Origin: Wenzhouxiangella sp. 15190
GTDB lineage: Bacteria > Pseudomonadota > Gammaproteobacteria > Xanthomonadales > Wenzhouxiangellaceae
Reading direction: 5' to 3'
Assembly (NCBI RefSeq): GCF_003417465.1
Contig: NZ_QVMV01000027.1
Coordinates: 1 to 64,000, forward strand
Length of the DNA stretch: 64,000 nt
Below are positions 25,419 through 33,582 of this stretch, piece after piece. A program made the position numbers and the translations under genes. Position 1 is the stretch's first letter. Each line of letters starts with the position of its first letter. Under the pieces are notes generated by a model. The model made no database searches and was not told the origin of the DNA. It was given only the letters and a program-made list of their open reading frames with translations.

Positions 25419-25915
25419 AAAAATTCGAAATACGAAGCACCAAATACGAAACAAATTCGAAGCACGAATTTTCGAAACAACGAACATCGATGCTCAGGAT
25501 GAATTTCTGAGAATTGCACCCAGTATAAGCATGAGCTGCCGGCCTTCTTCCACCAACGCAGATCTTTGCTCAAGCAGGCTTTGATCATCCCGACAATCCA
25601 GGAGCCTGAGCCAGTATTGCGCCTCCTTGGATTCCTTACGGGCAATCCGGATTCGGTGGCGGAAATCCCGCTTGCTCAGGGCCTCGTTGGCTTCGATGTA
25701 ATTGGCTCCTACGGAACCCGACGCCCTGATGAGCTGTTTGGCGTCCTCGATATTGCCGATGGTCCTCGGGAGTCCTTTGCAGAATTGCCTGACCGATCGG
25801 GCAAACTCGAAGGTCCGATCTTCGAGATCGTAGCTAGAGTTATCGGTCGTTTCGGTCATTCGAATTTCGATTTTCGAATTTGTTTCGGATTTGGTGCTTC
25901 GGATTTCGAAAATTC
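25419..25915 (-). mobile_element. Candidate mobile stem-loop element carrying a four-helix-bundle gene
   Basis: 497 bases. Arms of about 55-60 bases are inverted repeats: one at 25419-25478 (ATTCGAAATACGAAGCACCA, then AATACGAAAC), the other at 25858-25915 (its reverse complement reads TTTTCGAAATCCGAAGCACC, then AAATCCGAAACAAATTCG). The single gene 25494-25859 lies between. Its ATG is inside the inner end of one arm (AATTCGAATGACCGAAAC). It interrupts the spoT-ridA-recG run. A reduced copy with matching arms is at 19203-19352 and a solo arm at 32199-32245. RNA from it would fold into a long stem with the gene as loop, recalling intervening sequences of 23S rRNA. No transposase is visible, and no target duplication is seen. 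Confidence 0.65.
25494..25859 (-). CDS. Four-helix-bundle protein, S23/IVP-Avd family
   Basis: 121 residues, all helical, starting MTETTDNSSYDLEDRTFEF. The motif pattern (LEDRTFEFARSVRQFCK, then LIRASGSVGANYIEANEALSKRDF, then KESKEAQYWLRLL) is that of the four-helix-bundle family known from 23S rRNA intervening sequences of Leptospira and Coxiella and from the Avd accessory protein of diversity-generating retroelements. Members form pentamers that bind nucleic acid. No reverse transcriptase or variable repeat lies in this window, so it is not part of a DGR here. Its start codon falls within the inner end of one inverted-repeat arm and the stop just before the other. Function unknown. Probably expressed with the spoT run. 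Confidence 0.9.
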   Translation of the reverse strand: MTETTDNSSYDLEDRTFEFARSVRQFCKGLPRTIGNIEDAKQLIRASGSVGANYIEANEALSKRDFRHRIRIARKESKEAQYWLRLLDCRDDQSLLEQRSALVEEGRQLMLILGAILRNSS

Positions 25916-25934
25916 GGGCACCCCGCGCCCGTAA

Positions 25935-28043
25935 TCATTCTCTCCCTACCCGTAATACGTGTTGATTCCGCCGCAGGCGCCGCATCACGCGGGCGAGTTG
26001 GTCGCGGCCGGTGACGGCGAGGGTGAACTGGAGGATGGCGGTCTCGCGCGTGGTGGTGGGTTGTTCGACGCGTTCGATGTTGGCGCCGACTTCGCTGAGG
26101 GTGGCCGAGACCGAAGCGAGCACACCGGGACCGTTGATGGTGACGATCTTCAGCCGCACCGAGAAGTAACCGTGCATCACCGGCGCCCAGTCGACTTCCA
26201 GGCAGCGTTCGGCGTGATCCTTTCTCAGCTCCGGCACGTTGGGACAGCGCTGGCGGTGGATGACCAGGCCCTTGCCGGGGGAGAGATAACCCATGATCGG
26301 ATCGCCCGGCACCGGGTGGCAGCAGTTGGCGAATTCGATCGCGCTGCCCTCGGTGCCGCCGATAGTCAGCGCTTCGGATTCCGGTTCTTCGCTCGTCCTG
26401 CGCTGCGTCAGCGGCAACAGCTTGTGGGCGACGATCCGGGCGAGCATGTCGCCACGAGCGATGCGGATGAGCAGGTCCTCGAGGCGCTCGAGCTTGAGCT
26501 TCTTGAGGTAGCGGTCCAGCCGGCGCTCGGAAATCTTTTCCAGCGAGAAGCCGCGGCGCGCCAGGGCCTGGTCGAGCAGGCGGTGGCCGATGGCCACGGA
26601 GTCGGCCTGCTCGAGGTTCTTCAGGTGTGCGCGGATGCTCGAACGCGCCTTGGAGGTGGCCACGAACTCCAGCCACTCCGGCTGCGGCGTGGCGCCCTTC
26701 TGGGTGATGATCTCCACGGTCTGGCCCGATTCCAGGCGGGTGTTGAGCGGCACCGGCTCGCGATCGATGCGCGCACCCACGGCCTGGTTGCCCACGTCGG
26801 TGTGGATGGCGTAGGCAAAATCGAGCGCGGTGGCGTCGGCCTTGAGGTCGATGATCTTGCCCCGGGGCGTGAACACGAACACCTCGTCGGGAAACAATTC
26901 CGACTTGGCCGCATCCAGGAATTCCACCGAGTCGGTCGCGCGCGACTGCGTCTCGACCAGCTTGAGCAGCCATTCGCGTGCGCGCACGGCCGTCTGGCCG
27001 TCGGGCGTGGCCTTGTAGAGCCAGTGCGCCGCCGCGCCCTTCTCGGCGACGAGGTCCATCTCCTCGGTGCGGATCTGGATCTCGATCGGCACGTCGAAGC
27101 TGGTGTTGACCACCGTGTGCAGCGACTGGTAGCCGTTGGGCTTGGGCAGGGCGATGTAGTCCTTGAAACTGCCCGGCTTGGGCTTGTAGAGCGCGTGCAC
27201 CACGCCCAGGGCCTGGTAACAATGCGGCTCCGAGTGCGTCACGATGCGAAATGCATACAGGTCCATGACCTGGTCGAAGCTCAGCGACTTGTCGCGCATC
27301 TTGCAGTAGATGCTGTAGAGCGTTTTGGTCCGCCCTTCGACCCGCGCCGGGATACCGGCCTCGCTGAGTTTCTTCTTGAGCGCGGCGGTCACCGAGTCGA
27401 TGAGTTCGGCGCGATTGCCCGCGCCCTGCTTGACGCGGCCGCTCAATACCCGGTAGCGGTTGGGATGCCGATGCTGGAAACCGAGGTCTTCGAGTTCTTC
27501 GCGCAGTTCGTTCATGCCCAGGCGCGCGGCGATGGGTGCGTAGATTTCGAGGGTTTCGGTCGAGATGCGCCGCCGCGAGGGTGCCGTCATGTGGCCGATG
27601 GTGCGCATGTTGTGCAGGCGGTCGGCCAGCTTGATGAAGATCACGCGCAGGTCGCGGCTCATCGCCAGCAGGAGCTTGCGGAAACTTTCGGCATCCGCCT
27701 CCTGGCGGGTGCGGAACTTCATCTTGTCGAGCTTGGTGACCCCGTCGACCAGCTTGGCGATCTGCTCATCGAACTGATCGGCGAGATCGTCGTGCTCGAT
27801 CTCGGTGTCCTCGATGGTGTCGTGCAGGATGGCCGCGGCGATGGTCTGGTGATCCATGCGCATGGCGGCGAGGATGTGCGCCACCGCCACCGGGTGCATG
27901 ATGTAGTCCTCGCCGGACTTGCGTTTCTGACCCTCGTGGGCCGCGGCACCGATTTCATAGGCACGCAGCACGACGGCCACGTGCTCGGGTTCGAGGTAGG
28001 TATTGAGCAGGTCCCTGAGCTCACGGACCGGGGCAGGCAGCAT
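25935..28043 (-). CDS. spoT: Bifunctional (p)ppGpp synthetase/hydrolase SpoT
   Basis: 702 residues. It makes and degrades the stringent-response alarmones. Domains in order are the HD hydrolase with HDTIEDT and intact active-site residues, the nucleotidyl-transferase synthetase with KPNGYQSLHT, a TGS domain (ATALDFAYAIHTDVGNQ), a helical linker and a C-terminal ACT domain. An intact HD domain identifies it as the SpoT/Rel bifunctional type. ATG 28043 follows GGAG. It stands in the run gmk-rpoZ-spoT, 54 bases after rpoZ, as in E. coli. The gene ends 20 bases from one arm of the inverted-repeat element. Confidence 0.97.
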   Translation of the reverse strand: MLPAPVRELRDLLNTYLEPEHVAVVLRAYEIGAAAHEGQKRKSGEDYIMHPVAVAHILAAMRMDHQTIAAAILHDTIEDTEIEHDDLADQFDEQIAKLVDGVTKLDKMKFRTRQEADAESFRKLLLAMSRDLRVIFIKLADRLHNMRTIGHMTAPSRRRISTETLEIYAPIAARLGMNELREELEDLGFQHRHPNRYRVLSGRVKQGAGNRAELIDSVTAALKKKLSEAGIPARVEGRTKTLYSIYCKMRDKSLSFDQVMDLYAFRIVTHSEPHCYQALGVVHALYKPKPGSFKDYIALPKPNGYQSLHTVVNTSFDVPIEIQIRTEEMDLVAEKGAAAHWLYKATPDGQTAVRAREWLLKLVETQSRATDSVEFLDAAKSELFPDEVFVFTPRGKIIDLKADATALDFAYAIHTDVGNQAVGARIDREPVPLNTRLESGQTVEIITQKGATPQPEWLEFVATSKARSSIRAHLKNLEQADSVAIGHRLLDQALARRGFSLEKISERRLDRYLKKLKLERLEDLLIRIARGDMLARIVAHKLLPLTQRRTSEEPESEALTIGGTEGSAIEFANCCHPVPGDPIMGYLSPGKGLVIHRQRCPNVPELRKDHAERCLEVDWAPVMHGYFSVRLKIVTINGPGVLASVSATLSEVGANIERVEQPTTTRETAILQFTLAVTGRDQLARVMRRLRRNQHVLRVGRE

Positions 28044-28097
28044 GGCGGCACTCCGGTCGGCTACAGGGACCTCATGAACATGCGACGACGCGCCCGA

Positions 28098-28370
28098 TCA
28101 ATCCAGGTCGTCTTCGGGCGGCGCCGGAACTTCGGTCTGCATCGCCGCCAGGCGGGCGTCCAGTTCGGCCTGGAGCTGGGCGATGTTCTCGTCGGTGACT
28201 TCGCCCTCGGCGATCTCGCGCAGGGCGATGACCGTGGGCTTGTCGGACTCCTCTTCGACCAGCGGGTCGGCGCCGTTGGCGATCATGCGGGCGCGCTGGG
28301 CGGCGGACATGACCAGTTCGAAACGGTTCGGTACCGCCTCGATACAGTCTTCTACGGTTACTCGTGCCAT
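28098..28370 (-). CDS. rpoZ: RNA polymerase omega subunit
   Basis: 90 residues. Omega binds the beta-prime subunit and helps RNA polymerase assembly and its response to ppGpp. It opens with the usual [21 protein letters not shown], then [11 protein letters not shown], and the conserved [13 protein letters not shown]. It lies between gmk and spoT, the classical neighbourhood. A GC-rich hairpin precedes it at 28396-28434. The tail is acidic, as is common. Confidence 0.97.
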   Translation of the reverse strand: MARVTVEDCIEAVPNRFELVMSAAQRARMIANGADPLVEEESDKPTVIALREIAEGEVTDENIAQLQAELDARLAAMQTEVPAPPEDDLD

Positions 28371-28395
28371 GGCTTCTTGCTACTCCGGAAGTTGA

Positions 28396-28434
28396 TCGGG
28401 GCTGTCCGGACGGTGTCCGGCCTGATCGCCCCGA
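28396..28434. terminator. GC hairpin between gmk and rpoZ
   Basis: TCGGGGC (28396-28402) pairs with GCCCCGA (28428-28434). A second stem inside (GTCCGGACGGTGTCCGG) sits in the loop. It has no T-run, so it is more likely an attenuator or RNA-stabilising hairpin between gmk and rpoZ than a strong terminator. Confidence 0.45.
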
Positions 28435-28441
28435 CGGAAAA

Positions 28442-29089
28442 TCAATCGGTTATTGTACCGTCGGCGGCGGATTCGTCCAATAGGCGATCGACGAGATCCT
28501 GCTTTCGCTGGCGCCGTAGCGGCCAGCTGCGCACGATCGCCTGCAGGTCGGCCAGGGCCTGCTCGAATTCGTCGTTGACCACCATCCAGCGGAAGTCACC
28601 GCAGGCGGCGATCTCGCGCCGGGCCTCGCCCAGGCGGCGTTCGATCACCTCGGGCGTATCGGAGCCGCGCTGGCGCAGGCGCTCGGCCAGTTCGGCCATC
28701 GACGGCGGGAGGATAAAAATCGTGCATACGTCGGGATGGGAGCGCAGGATCTGCGCGGCACCCTGTACGTCGATCTCCAGCAGCACGTCGCGCCCCGCAT
28801 CGCGAAGCCCTTCGACCCGATCACGCCGCGTACCGTAGTAGTTACCGAAGACCTCGGCGTGCTCCAGGTAATCGCCGGCTTCGATGCCGCGCCCGAATTC
28901 CTCGACCGAAACGAAATGATACTGCTCGCCGTCGACTTCGCCGCTGCGTGCCGGGCGGGTGGTATCGGATACCGACAGCGCCAGGTTCGGGCACTGTTCA
29001 AGCAATGCCCGGATCAGGCTGGTCTTGCCGGCGCCGCTGGGCGCGGCGATCAGGAACAGTTCACCGGCGACGTGAGGATCACTCGACAT
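28442..29089 (-). CDS. gmk: Guanylate kinase
   Basis: 215 residues. It phosphorylates GMP to GDP. The P-loop is APSGAGKTSLI near the N-terminus; GMP-binding residues follow in VSDTTRPARSGEVDGEQYHFV, then LLEIDVQGA. The start ATG 29089 overlaps the end of yicC by 11 bases. It starts the gmk-rpoZ-spoT set, which links guanine nucleotide supply to ppGpp control. Confidence 0.97.
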   Translation of the reverse strand: MSSDPHVAGELFLIAAPSGAGKTSLIRALLEQCPNLALSVSDTTRPARSGEVDGEQYHFVSVEEFGRGIEAGDYLEHAEVFGNYYGTRRDRVEGLRDAGRDVLLEIDVQGAAQILRSHPDVCTIFILPPSMAELAERLRQRGSDTPEVIERRLGEARREIAACGDFRWMVVNDEFEQALADLQAIVRSWPLRRQRKQDLVDRLLDESAADGTITD

Positions 29090-29948
29090 TCTGCACCTGC
29101 TCGCGCATCTGCTCGACCAGCACCTTGAGTTCGACGGCGGCCTGGCCGACCTCGGCCAGGGTGGCCTTCGAGCCCAGGGTGTTGGCCTCGCGGTTGAGTT
29201 CCTGCATCAGAAAGTCCAGGCGGCGCCCGACCGGCTCGTCGAGCGCCATCACCCGCCGCACCTCGGCGATATGCGCATCCAGCCGGTCCAGCTCCTCGTC
29301 GACATCGAGCTTTTGCAGCTGCATCACGACCTCCTGCTCGATACGCCCGGGATCGACGGAAACATCCAGCGACTCGAGCCTTTCACGCATGCGCTGATCC
29401 AGCGCTTCGCGGATGGACGGCAGTCGTTCGCGCACCGCCGAGGCCTGCGCCTCGATGCCGGCCAGGCGTTGTTCCAGCATGTCGGCAATGGCCCGGCCTT
29501 CCTGTTCACGGGCAGCGACCAGAGCGTCGATGGCCTCGTCGAGGAGATCGAGGGCCGGATCGAAGGCCGATTCGAGGTCGCTGTCGGCCTGTTCGACCAG
29601 CCCCGGCCAGGACAGCAGGTGCACCAGGTCGGGTTCGGCGCTGCCGCCGGCCAGGTCGGCGATGTCGTCGTGGGCGCGCAGCAGGTTGCGGGCAATGTCG
29701 ATATTGATGCGCATGTCCGCGGCCGCCACGGCCGGGTCGGGCTGGAACTTGAGCGAGACTTCCACCTTGCCGCGGCCCAGGCGTTCCTTGAGCCGGCCCC
29801 TCACTCCGGGTTCCAAGGGGCGGAAGTCCTCGGGCAGCCGCAGGCTCAGGTCGAGAAAACGCTGGTTGACCGAGCGCAGCTCCCAGGTCACCTGCCCCAC
29901 TTCAAGGCTCCCGGAGCGCCGGGCATAGGCGGTCATGCTTCTGATCAT
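29079..29948 (-). CDS. yicC: YicC family endoribonuclease
   Basis: 289 residues. It opens MIRSMTAYARRSGSLEVGQV, as does YicC, and ends with the C-terminal motif LMQELNREANTLGSKATLAEV. The middle is a coiled-coil. YicC-type proteins are ribonucleases, reported to take part in small-RNA turnover. It is the first gene of the run yicC-gmk-rpoZ-spoT and is transcribed away from rph, as in many gammaproteobacteria; the shared 120-base gap probably holds divergent promoters. ATG 29948 is chosen from the family start. Confidence 0.95.
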   Translation of the reverse strand: MIRSMTAYARRSGSLEVGQVTWELRSVNQRFLDLSLRLPEDFRPLEPGVRGRLKERLGRGKVEVSLKFQPDPAVAAADMRINIDIARNLLRAHDDIADLAGGSAEPDLVHLLSWPGLVEQADSDLESAFDPALDLLDEAIDALVAAREQEGRAIADMLEQRLAGIEAQASAVRERLPSIREALDQRMRERLESLDVSVDPGRIEQEVVMQLQKLDVDEELDRLDAHIAEVRRVMALDEPVGRRLDFLMQELNREANTLGSKATLAEVGQAAVELKVLVEQMREQVQNVE

Positions 29949-30070
29949 GGCATTGCAGTCATGTATGAATTCACCAAGGAACCTTTGAAGGCGCAGCAGT
30001 TTTCAGGGGTTTGGAAAGGAATGCAACATGGTACCCTTCCGGCACCTCCCAGAGAAAGGATTTCCCTGTT

Positions 30071-30793
30071 TTGACCCGACCTTCCGGACGCCAGAACGAC
30101 GAACTTCGTCCCGTCTCGATCGAGCGCCATTTTACGCTGCACGCCGAGGGCTCGGTGCTGATCGCCTGCGGCGACACCAAGGTGCTGTGCAATGCCAGTG
30201 TCGAAGATCGCGTGCCGCCGTGGCTCAGAGGCAAGGGCCAGGGCTGGGTCACCGCCGAATACGGCATGCTGCCGCGGGCGACCGGCACGCGCAACATGCG
30301 CGAGGCCACGCGCGGCAAGCAGGGTGGGCGCACGCTCGAAATCCAGCGCCTGATCGGCCGCAGCCTGCGCGCGGTCATCGATCTCGAGGCCCTGGGCGAA
30401 CGCACCGTCACGCTCGACTGCGACGTACTCCAGGCCGACGGCGGCACACGCACCGCCTCCATCACCGGCGCCTACGTCGCGCTGGTCGACGCCATGGATG
30501 CCCTGTTCGACAGCGGCAAGGTCAAGCGCAACCCGATCCACGGCCGGGTCGCGGCGGTGTCGGTGGGCATGCTCGGATCCGACGCCGTACTCGACCTCGA
30601 TTACAAGGAAGACTCCACCGCCGACACCGACCTCAACGTGGTCATGAACGACGGCGGCGGCTTCATCGAAATCCAGGGAACGGCCGAGGGGCACGCGTTC
30701 CGACGCGACGAACTCGACGCCATGCTGGCCCTGGCCGACAAGGGCGTCGGCGAACTGATCGCCGCACAGGAAGCCGCACTCGATGACGCTTGA
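30071..30793 (+). CDS. rph: RNase PH
   Basis: About 240 residues from a TTG start at 30071 ([17 protein letters not shown]), which matches the family beginning. Upstream frames to 30011 have no likeness. It is the phosphate-dependent exonuclease that trims tRNA 3' ends. Signatures are [30 protein letters not shown], the [17 protein letters not shown] loop and [28 protein letters not shown] lies about 11 bases before the TTG. The stop overlaps rdgB by 11 bases. It is divergent from yicC. Confidence 0.94.
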   Translation: MTRPSGRQNDELRPVSIERHFTLHAEGSVLIACGDTKVLCNASVEDRVPPWLRGKGQGWVTAEYGMLPRATGTRNMREATRGKQGGRTLEIQRLIGRSLRAVIDLEALGERTVTLDCDVLQADGGTRTASITGAYVALVDAMDALFDSGKVKRNPIHGRVAAVSVGMLGSDAVLDLDYKEDSTADTDLNVVMNDGGGFIEIQGTAEGHAFRRDELDAMLALADKGVGELIAAQEAALDDA

Positions 30794-31382
30794 AGGGGGC
30801 AAGCTGGTTCTGGCCAGCGGCAACAAGGGCAAGCTCAAGGAGCTGGCCCATATGCTCGAGCCGCTGAAGATCTCGGTCGTCTCCCAGGCCGAGTTCGACG
30901 TCGAGCCGGTCGAAGAGACCGGCCTGACGTTCATCGAGAATGCGATCCTGAAGGCGCGCGAAGCCGCCCGCGTGTCCGGCCTGCCGGCGCTGGGCGACGA
31001 CTCCGGCCTGGTGGTCGACGCGCTCGATGGCCATCCCGGCATCTACTCGGCCCGTTTTGCCGGCGAGAATGCCGATGACGCCGACAACAACGACAAGCTG
31101 CTGCGCGAGCTCGCCGACCTGCCGATGGAGCGCCGCACCGCCCATTTCCACTGTTGCCTGGTCTTGCTGCGCCACGAAGCCGACCCGGTGCCGATCATTG
31201 CCGAGGGCAGCTGGCACGGTCATATCCTGGAAGCGCCCCGCGGTGACAAGGGCTTCGGTTACGACCCGCTCTTCCACGACCGCGAACTCGGCGCCACCGC
31301 CGCCGAACTGCCGATGGAAGAAAAAGCCCGCGTCAGCCATCGCGGCAAGGCGCTGGCCGCTTTGATCGAACGATTATCGTAG
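30783..31382 (+). CDS. rdgB: XTP/dITP diphosphatase (RdgB/Ham1)
   Basis: 199 residues. It hydrolyses non-canonical purine triphosphates such as ITP and XTP. Signatures are [12 protein letters not shown] at the start, [26 protein letters not shown] and GFGYDPLFH. Its start is within the end of rph, so the pair is co-translated. The stop codon TAG at 31380-31382 lies just before a REP-like palindrome (31383-31402), whose family consensus in this window includes those three bases. Confidence 0.96.
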   Translation: MTLEGGKLVLASGNKGKLKELAHMLEPLKISVVSQAEFDVEPVEETGLTFIENAILKAREAARVSGLPALGDDSGLVVDALDGHPGIYSARFAGENADDADNNDKLLRELADLPMERRTAHFHCCLVLLRHEADPVPIIAEGSWHGHILEAPRGDKGFGYDPLFHDRELGATAAELPMEEKARVSHRGKALAALIERLS

Positions 31383-31402
31383 GTCGGGGCAACGTCCCCG
31401 AC
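31383..31402. repeat. REP-like palindrome (GTCGGGG-N6-CCCCGAC)
   Basis: A perfect 7-bp stem (31383-31389 with 31396-31402) has a 6-base loop CAACGT. The extended consensus CGTAGGTCGGGG...CCCCGACG is shared with the copy inside hemW at 33387-33406. It immediately follows the rdgB stop and may act as a transcript end or mRNA-protecting hairpin. Confidence 0.65.
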
Positions 31403-31405
31403 GGC

Positions 31406-31822
31406 CTATGTTTTCCAGGGGTTGATCACGGGCACGCCAGCGGCTTCGAACGGCGAAGTATCCCGGGTGGCTACCGACATACCTCTCGAGTCGGCAATCG
31501 CGGCAATGTAACCATCCGGCGTCGACAGGCCGCGGCCCGCGACTCGCGCCCGGACCGCAATATCGGCATATCGATCGGCCGCTTCAACATCAAATGCCAG
31601 GACTCTTTCATCGAACAGGTCGAGCAATCCACTCAGCACCGTCTTCAACTGGTTCTTGCGCCGACCTCCGGGCAGAACACCAATCCCGAAGCGCAGTTCG
31701 GCCAGCGTGACGCTCGACAGGAAGACGGAATCGGCCACCTGGTCGTTCAGCCATTGCATCACACCCGGATTGGGCCGAGGCCGCATCGCCTCCGAAACAA
31801 CGTTCGTGTCGAGCAGAATCAC
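31406..31822 (-). CDS. PIN-domain toxin (VapC/FitB-like)
   Basis: 138 residues of the PIN ribonuclease fold. The acidic active-site residues are visible: LLDTN at the start, LAELRFG in the middle, STPDGYIAAIA and ATRDTSPF near the end. PIN toxins cleave tRNA or rRNA. The start GTG 31822 overlaps the antitoxin stop as GTGA. The pair is a type II toxin-antitoxin unit placed between rdgB and hemW. Confidence 0.92.
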   Translation of the reverse strand: MILLDTNVVSEAMRPRPNPGVMQWLNDQVADSVFLSSVTLAELRFGIGVLPGGRRKNQLKTVLSGLLDLFDERVLAFDVEAADRYADIAVRARVAGRGLSTPDGYIAAIADSRGMSVATRDTSPFEAAGVPVINPWKT

Positions 31823-32073
31823 GCCAACTTCGCGGGCTCAGCCGGCGTCTTGTCGTGCGCTTGTTCAAGGCGATCGACCTCTTCATCGGACAAACCGACG
31901 TCACGCCCAAGTGATGCGAGCGCATCACCCAGACGAACCCGATCGACCGGCTTGACGGCGGCAGCCAGGATTTCACGCACCTCGGCTTCGGTGCTGCGCC
32001 CGTGACTGGCAGCCCGCAAGCGAAGCGCCCGGTGCACGTCCTCGGACAGTTTTCGAATGGTCAGGACAGCCAT
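31819..32073 (-). CDS. FitA-like ribbon-helix-helix antitoxin
   Basis: 84 residues. The N-terminal ribbon-helix-helix (VLTIRKLSEDVHRALRLRAA, then HGRSTEAEVREIL) is characteristic of FitA/VapB antitoxins. The C-terminal helix would bind the PIN toxin. It normally represses its own promoter with the toxin. The start ATG 32073 follows AGGAGAG. It overlaps the toxin gene by four bases. Confidence 0.9.
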   Translation of the reverse strand: MAVLTIRKLSEDVHRALRLRAASHGRSTEAEVREILAAAVKPVDRVRLGDALASLGRDVGLSDEEVDRLEQAHDKTPAEPAKLA

Positions 32074-32105
32074 CAGCCTCTCCTCATATTGAAGGCAATG
32101 CTGTC

Positions 32106-32135
32106 ATTATGAAATTTTTGCTGTCGCTTTTGCAA
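32106..32135 (-). promoter_or_regulatory. Probable promoter of the toxin-antitoxin pair
   Basis: On minus: TTGCAA (32135-32130), an 18-base spacer, CATAAT (32111-32106), 33 bases before the antitoxin ATG. GACAGC occurs at both edges of the region, on minus at 32125-32120 and 32105-32100, 20 bases (two helical turns) apart, and could be the binding half-sites of the RHH antitoxin. Confidence 0.5.
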
Positions 32136-32198
32136 GCGGCAATCCTCAGCGAAATGCCTGGACAAGGGCGCCAGATCACCTGTTATGGCCATTTGAAC

Positions 32199-32245
32199 AT
32201 TCGAATTTCGAATTTGCTTGGAATTTGGTGCTTGGAATTTGGTGC
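32199..32245 (-). repeat. Solo arm of the four-helix-element family
   Basis: ATTCGAATTTCGAATTTGCT then TGGAATTTGGTGCTTGG matches, in the same orientation, the right-hand arm at 25858-25915 around the four-helix gene, with several changes. No matching second arm is seen nearby. Read on minus the arm again ends AATTCGAATG, keeping the start codon of the family. It sits between the toxin-antitoxin pair and hemW, in a 226-base gap otherwise without features. Confidence 0.6.
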
Positions 32246-32299
32246 TTTTTCTCCAGATATCTTGTCCTACGTGACTATTAGCCCGGTGATTCGCTACTG

Positions 32300-33490
32300 A
32301 TGCTTTCTCTTCCCCCCCTCTCCCTTTACATCCACCTTCCCTGGTGCGTGGCGAAGTGTCCGTATTGCGACTTCAATTCGCATGCGCTCGACGGCGAATT
32401 GCCGGAGGATCGATACATCGATGCGCTGCTGGCCGACCTGGAAGTCGACCTGCCGCGGGTGTGGGGGCGGCCGGTGGTCAGCGTGTTTCTCGGCGGCGGC
32501 ACGCCCAGCCTGTTTTCGGCCGCGGCCATCGACCGGCTGCTTTCAGGCGTGCGGGCCCGGCTGCAACTGGCGCCCGGTGCCGAGATCACGATGGAAGCCA
32601 ACCCCGGCACGGTCGAACACGACCGTTTCGAGGCCTACCGCGCCGCCGGCATCAACCGCATCAGTTTAGGCATCCAGAGCTTCGACGACGCCCAGCTGAA
32701 AACCCTGGGGCGGATCCATTCCAGCGCGGAGGCCGAACATGCGATCGAAGCGGTCAAGTCCGCCGGCTTCGATCGCTTCAACCTCGACCTGATGTGGGCG
32801 CTGCCGGGGCAAAGCGTTGAAGAGGCCGTGAACGATGTCGAGCGGGCCCTGGCGTTCGGCCCGCGACACCTGTCGCATTACCAGCTCACGCTGGAACCCA
32901 ACACGGTCTTTGCCAAGCACCCGCCCGCGTTGCCGGACGAAGACTCGGTGATCGCGATCCAGGAGGCCTGCGGCGAAAGACTGCACAATGCCGGACTTCA
33001 TGCCTACGAAATCTCGGCCTGGGCCGAACCGGGCCAGGAAAGCAGCCACAACCTCAACTACTGGCGCTTCGGCGACTACCTGGGCATCGGCGCCGGCGCC
33101 CACGGCAAGATTTCCCTGCCCGGCGAAGACCGCATCCTGCGTACACGCCGCAAGTCGCACCCGCGGCCCTACCTCAAGGCGCTGGACGACGGCAGCTTCG
33201 TGGCCGAGGAGAAGGCCATTCCCGATTGCGAACTGGCTTTTGAGTATTTCCTCAACCGTTTCCGCCTGGACGAGGCCATTCCGATGGCCGAGTTCGAGGA
33301 GCGCACCGGACTGCAGGCCGATGCGGCTGCCGATGGCATGAAGCGCGCCGTTGAACTCGGCCTGGTCGAAATCGCCAGCACAGGACGTCGGGGATGTGAC
33401 CCCGACCTACGTTTCGAACGCTCGACGATCATTCGGCGTACAGATCGTGGTCACCGGTTCCTGAACGACCTGCAGGCCTGTTTCCTCTAG
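32300..33490 (+). CDS. hemW: Radical SAM heme chaperone HemW
   Basis: 396 residues. It has the radical-SAM cluster CxxxCxxC at Cys 16, 20 and 23 (WCVAKCPYCDF), then the SAM-binding GGGTPS, ANPGT, ISLGIQSF and DLMWALPGQ motifs. HemW delivers heme to respiratory enzymes. The C-terminal domain is of HemN-like type. Odd: residues about 362-371 (GRRGCDPDLR), near the C-terminus, are encoded by a REP-like palindrome in reverse orientation (33383-33411), so the frame has absorbed a repeat. ATG 32300 is chosen by homology to the LYIHLPWC start; no strong ribosome site is clear. Confidence 0.94.
   Translation: MLSLPPLSLYIHLPWCVAKCPYCDFNSHALDGELPEDRYIDALLADLEVDLPRVWGRPVVSVFLGGGTPSLFSAAAIDRLLSGVRARLQLAPGAEITMEANPGTVEHDRFEAYRAAGINRISLGIQSFDDAQLKTLGRIHSSAEAEHAIEAVKSAGFDRFNLDLMWALPGQSVEEAVNDVERALAFGPRHLSHYQLTLEPNTVFAKHPPALPDEDSVIAIQEACGERLHNAGLHAYEISAWAEPGQESSHNLNYWRFGDYLGIGAGAHGKISLPGEDRILRTRRKSHPRPYLKALDDGSFVAEEKAIPDCELAFEYFLNRFRLDEAIPMAEFEERTGLQADAAADGMKRAVELGLVEIASTGRRGCDPDLRFERSTIIRRTDRGHRFLNDLQACFL
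33387..33406. repeat. REP-like palindrome inside hemW
   Basis: GTCGGGG (33387-33393) pairs with CCCCGAC (33400-33406), loop ATGTGA. Read on minus, its context (CGTAGGTCGGGG...CCCCGACG) matches the copy at 31383-31402. It lies in frame within hemW, adding about ten residues. Confidence 0.65.
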
Positions 33491-33582
33491 GCACTAGGAA
33501 ACCGCTAAGAACGACTGCGCGGGCACGTGTCAGTGCATGCGCTGTCTGACATAATCAGCGACGAAAACCCGGGACCTTCGTC

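Noticed and set aside
25494-25859. Diversity-generating retroelement, because Avd is in the same family
   Set aside because: No reverse transcriptase, template or variable repeat is present; the gene stands alone between inverted repeats.
25959-28838. A 959-residue plus-strand open frame opposite spoT, rpoZ and gmk
   Set aside because: It is antisense to three clear core genes and has no motifs, only sequence expected from high-GC codon bias on the other strand.
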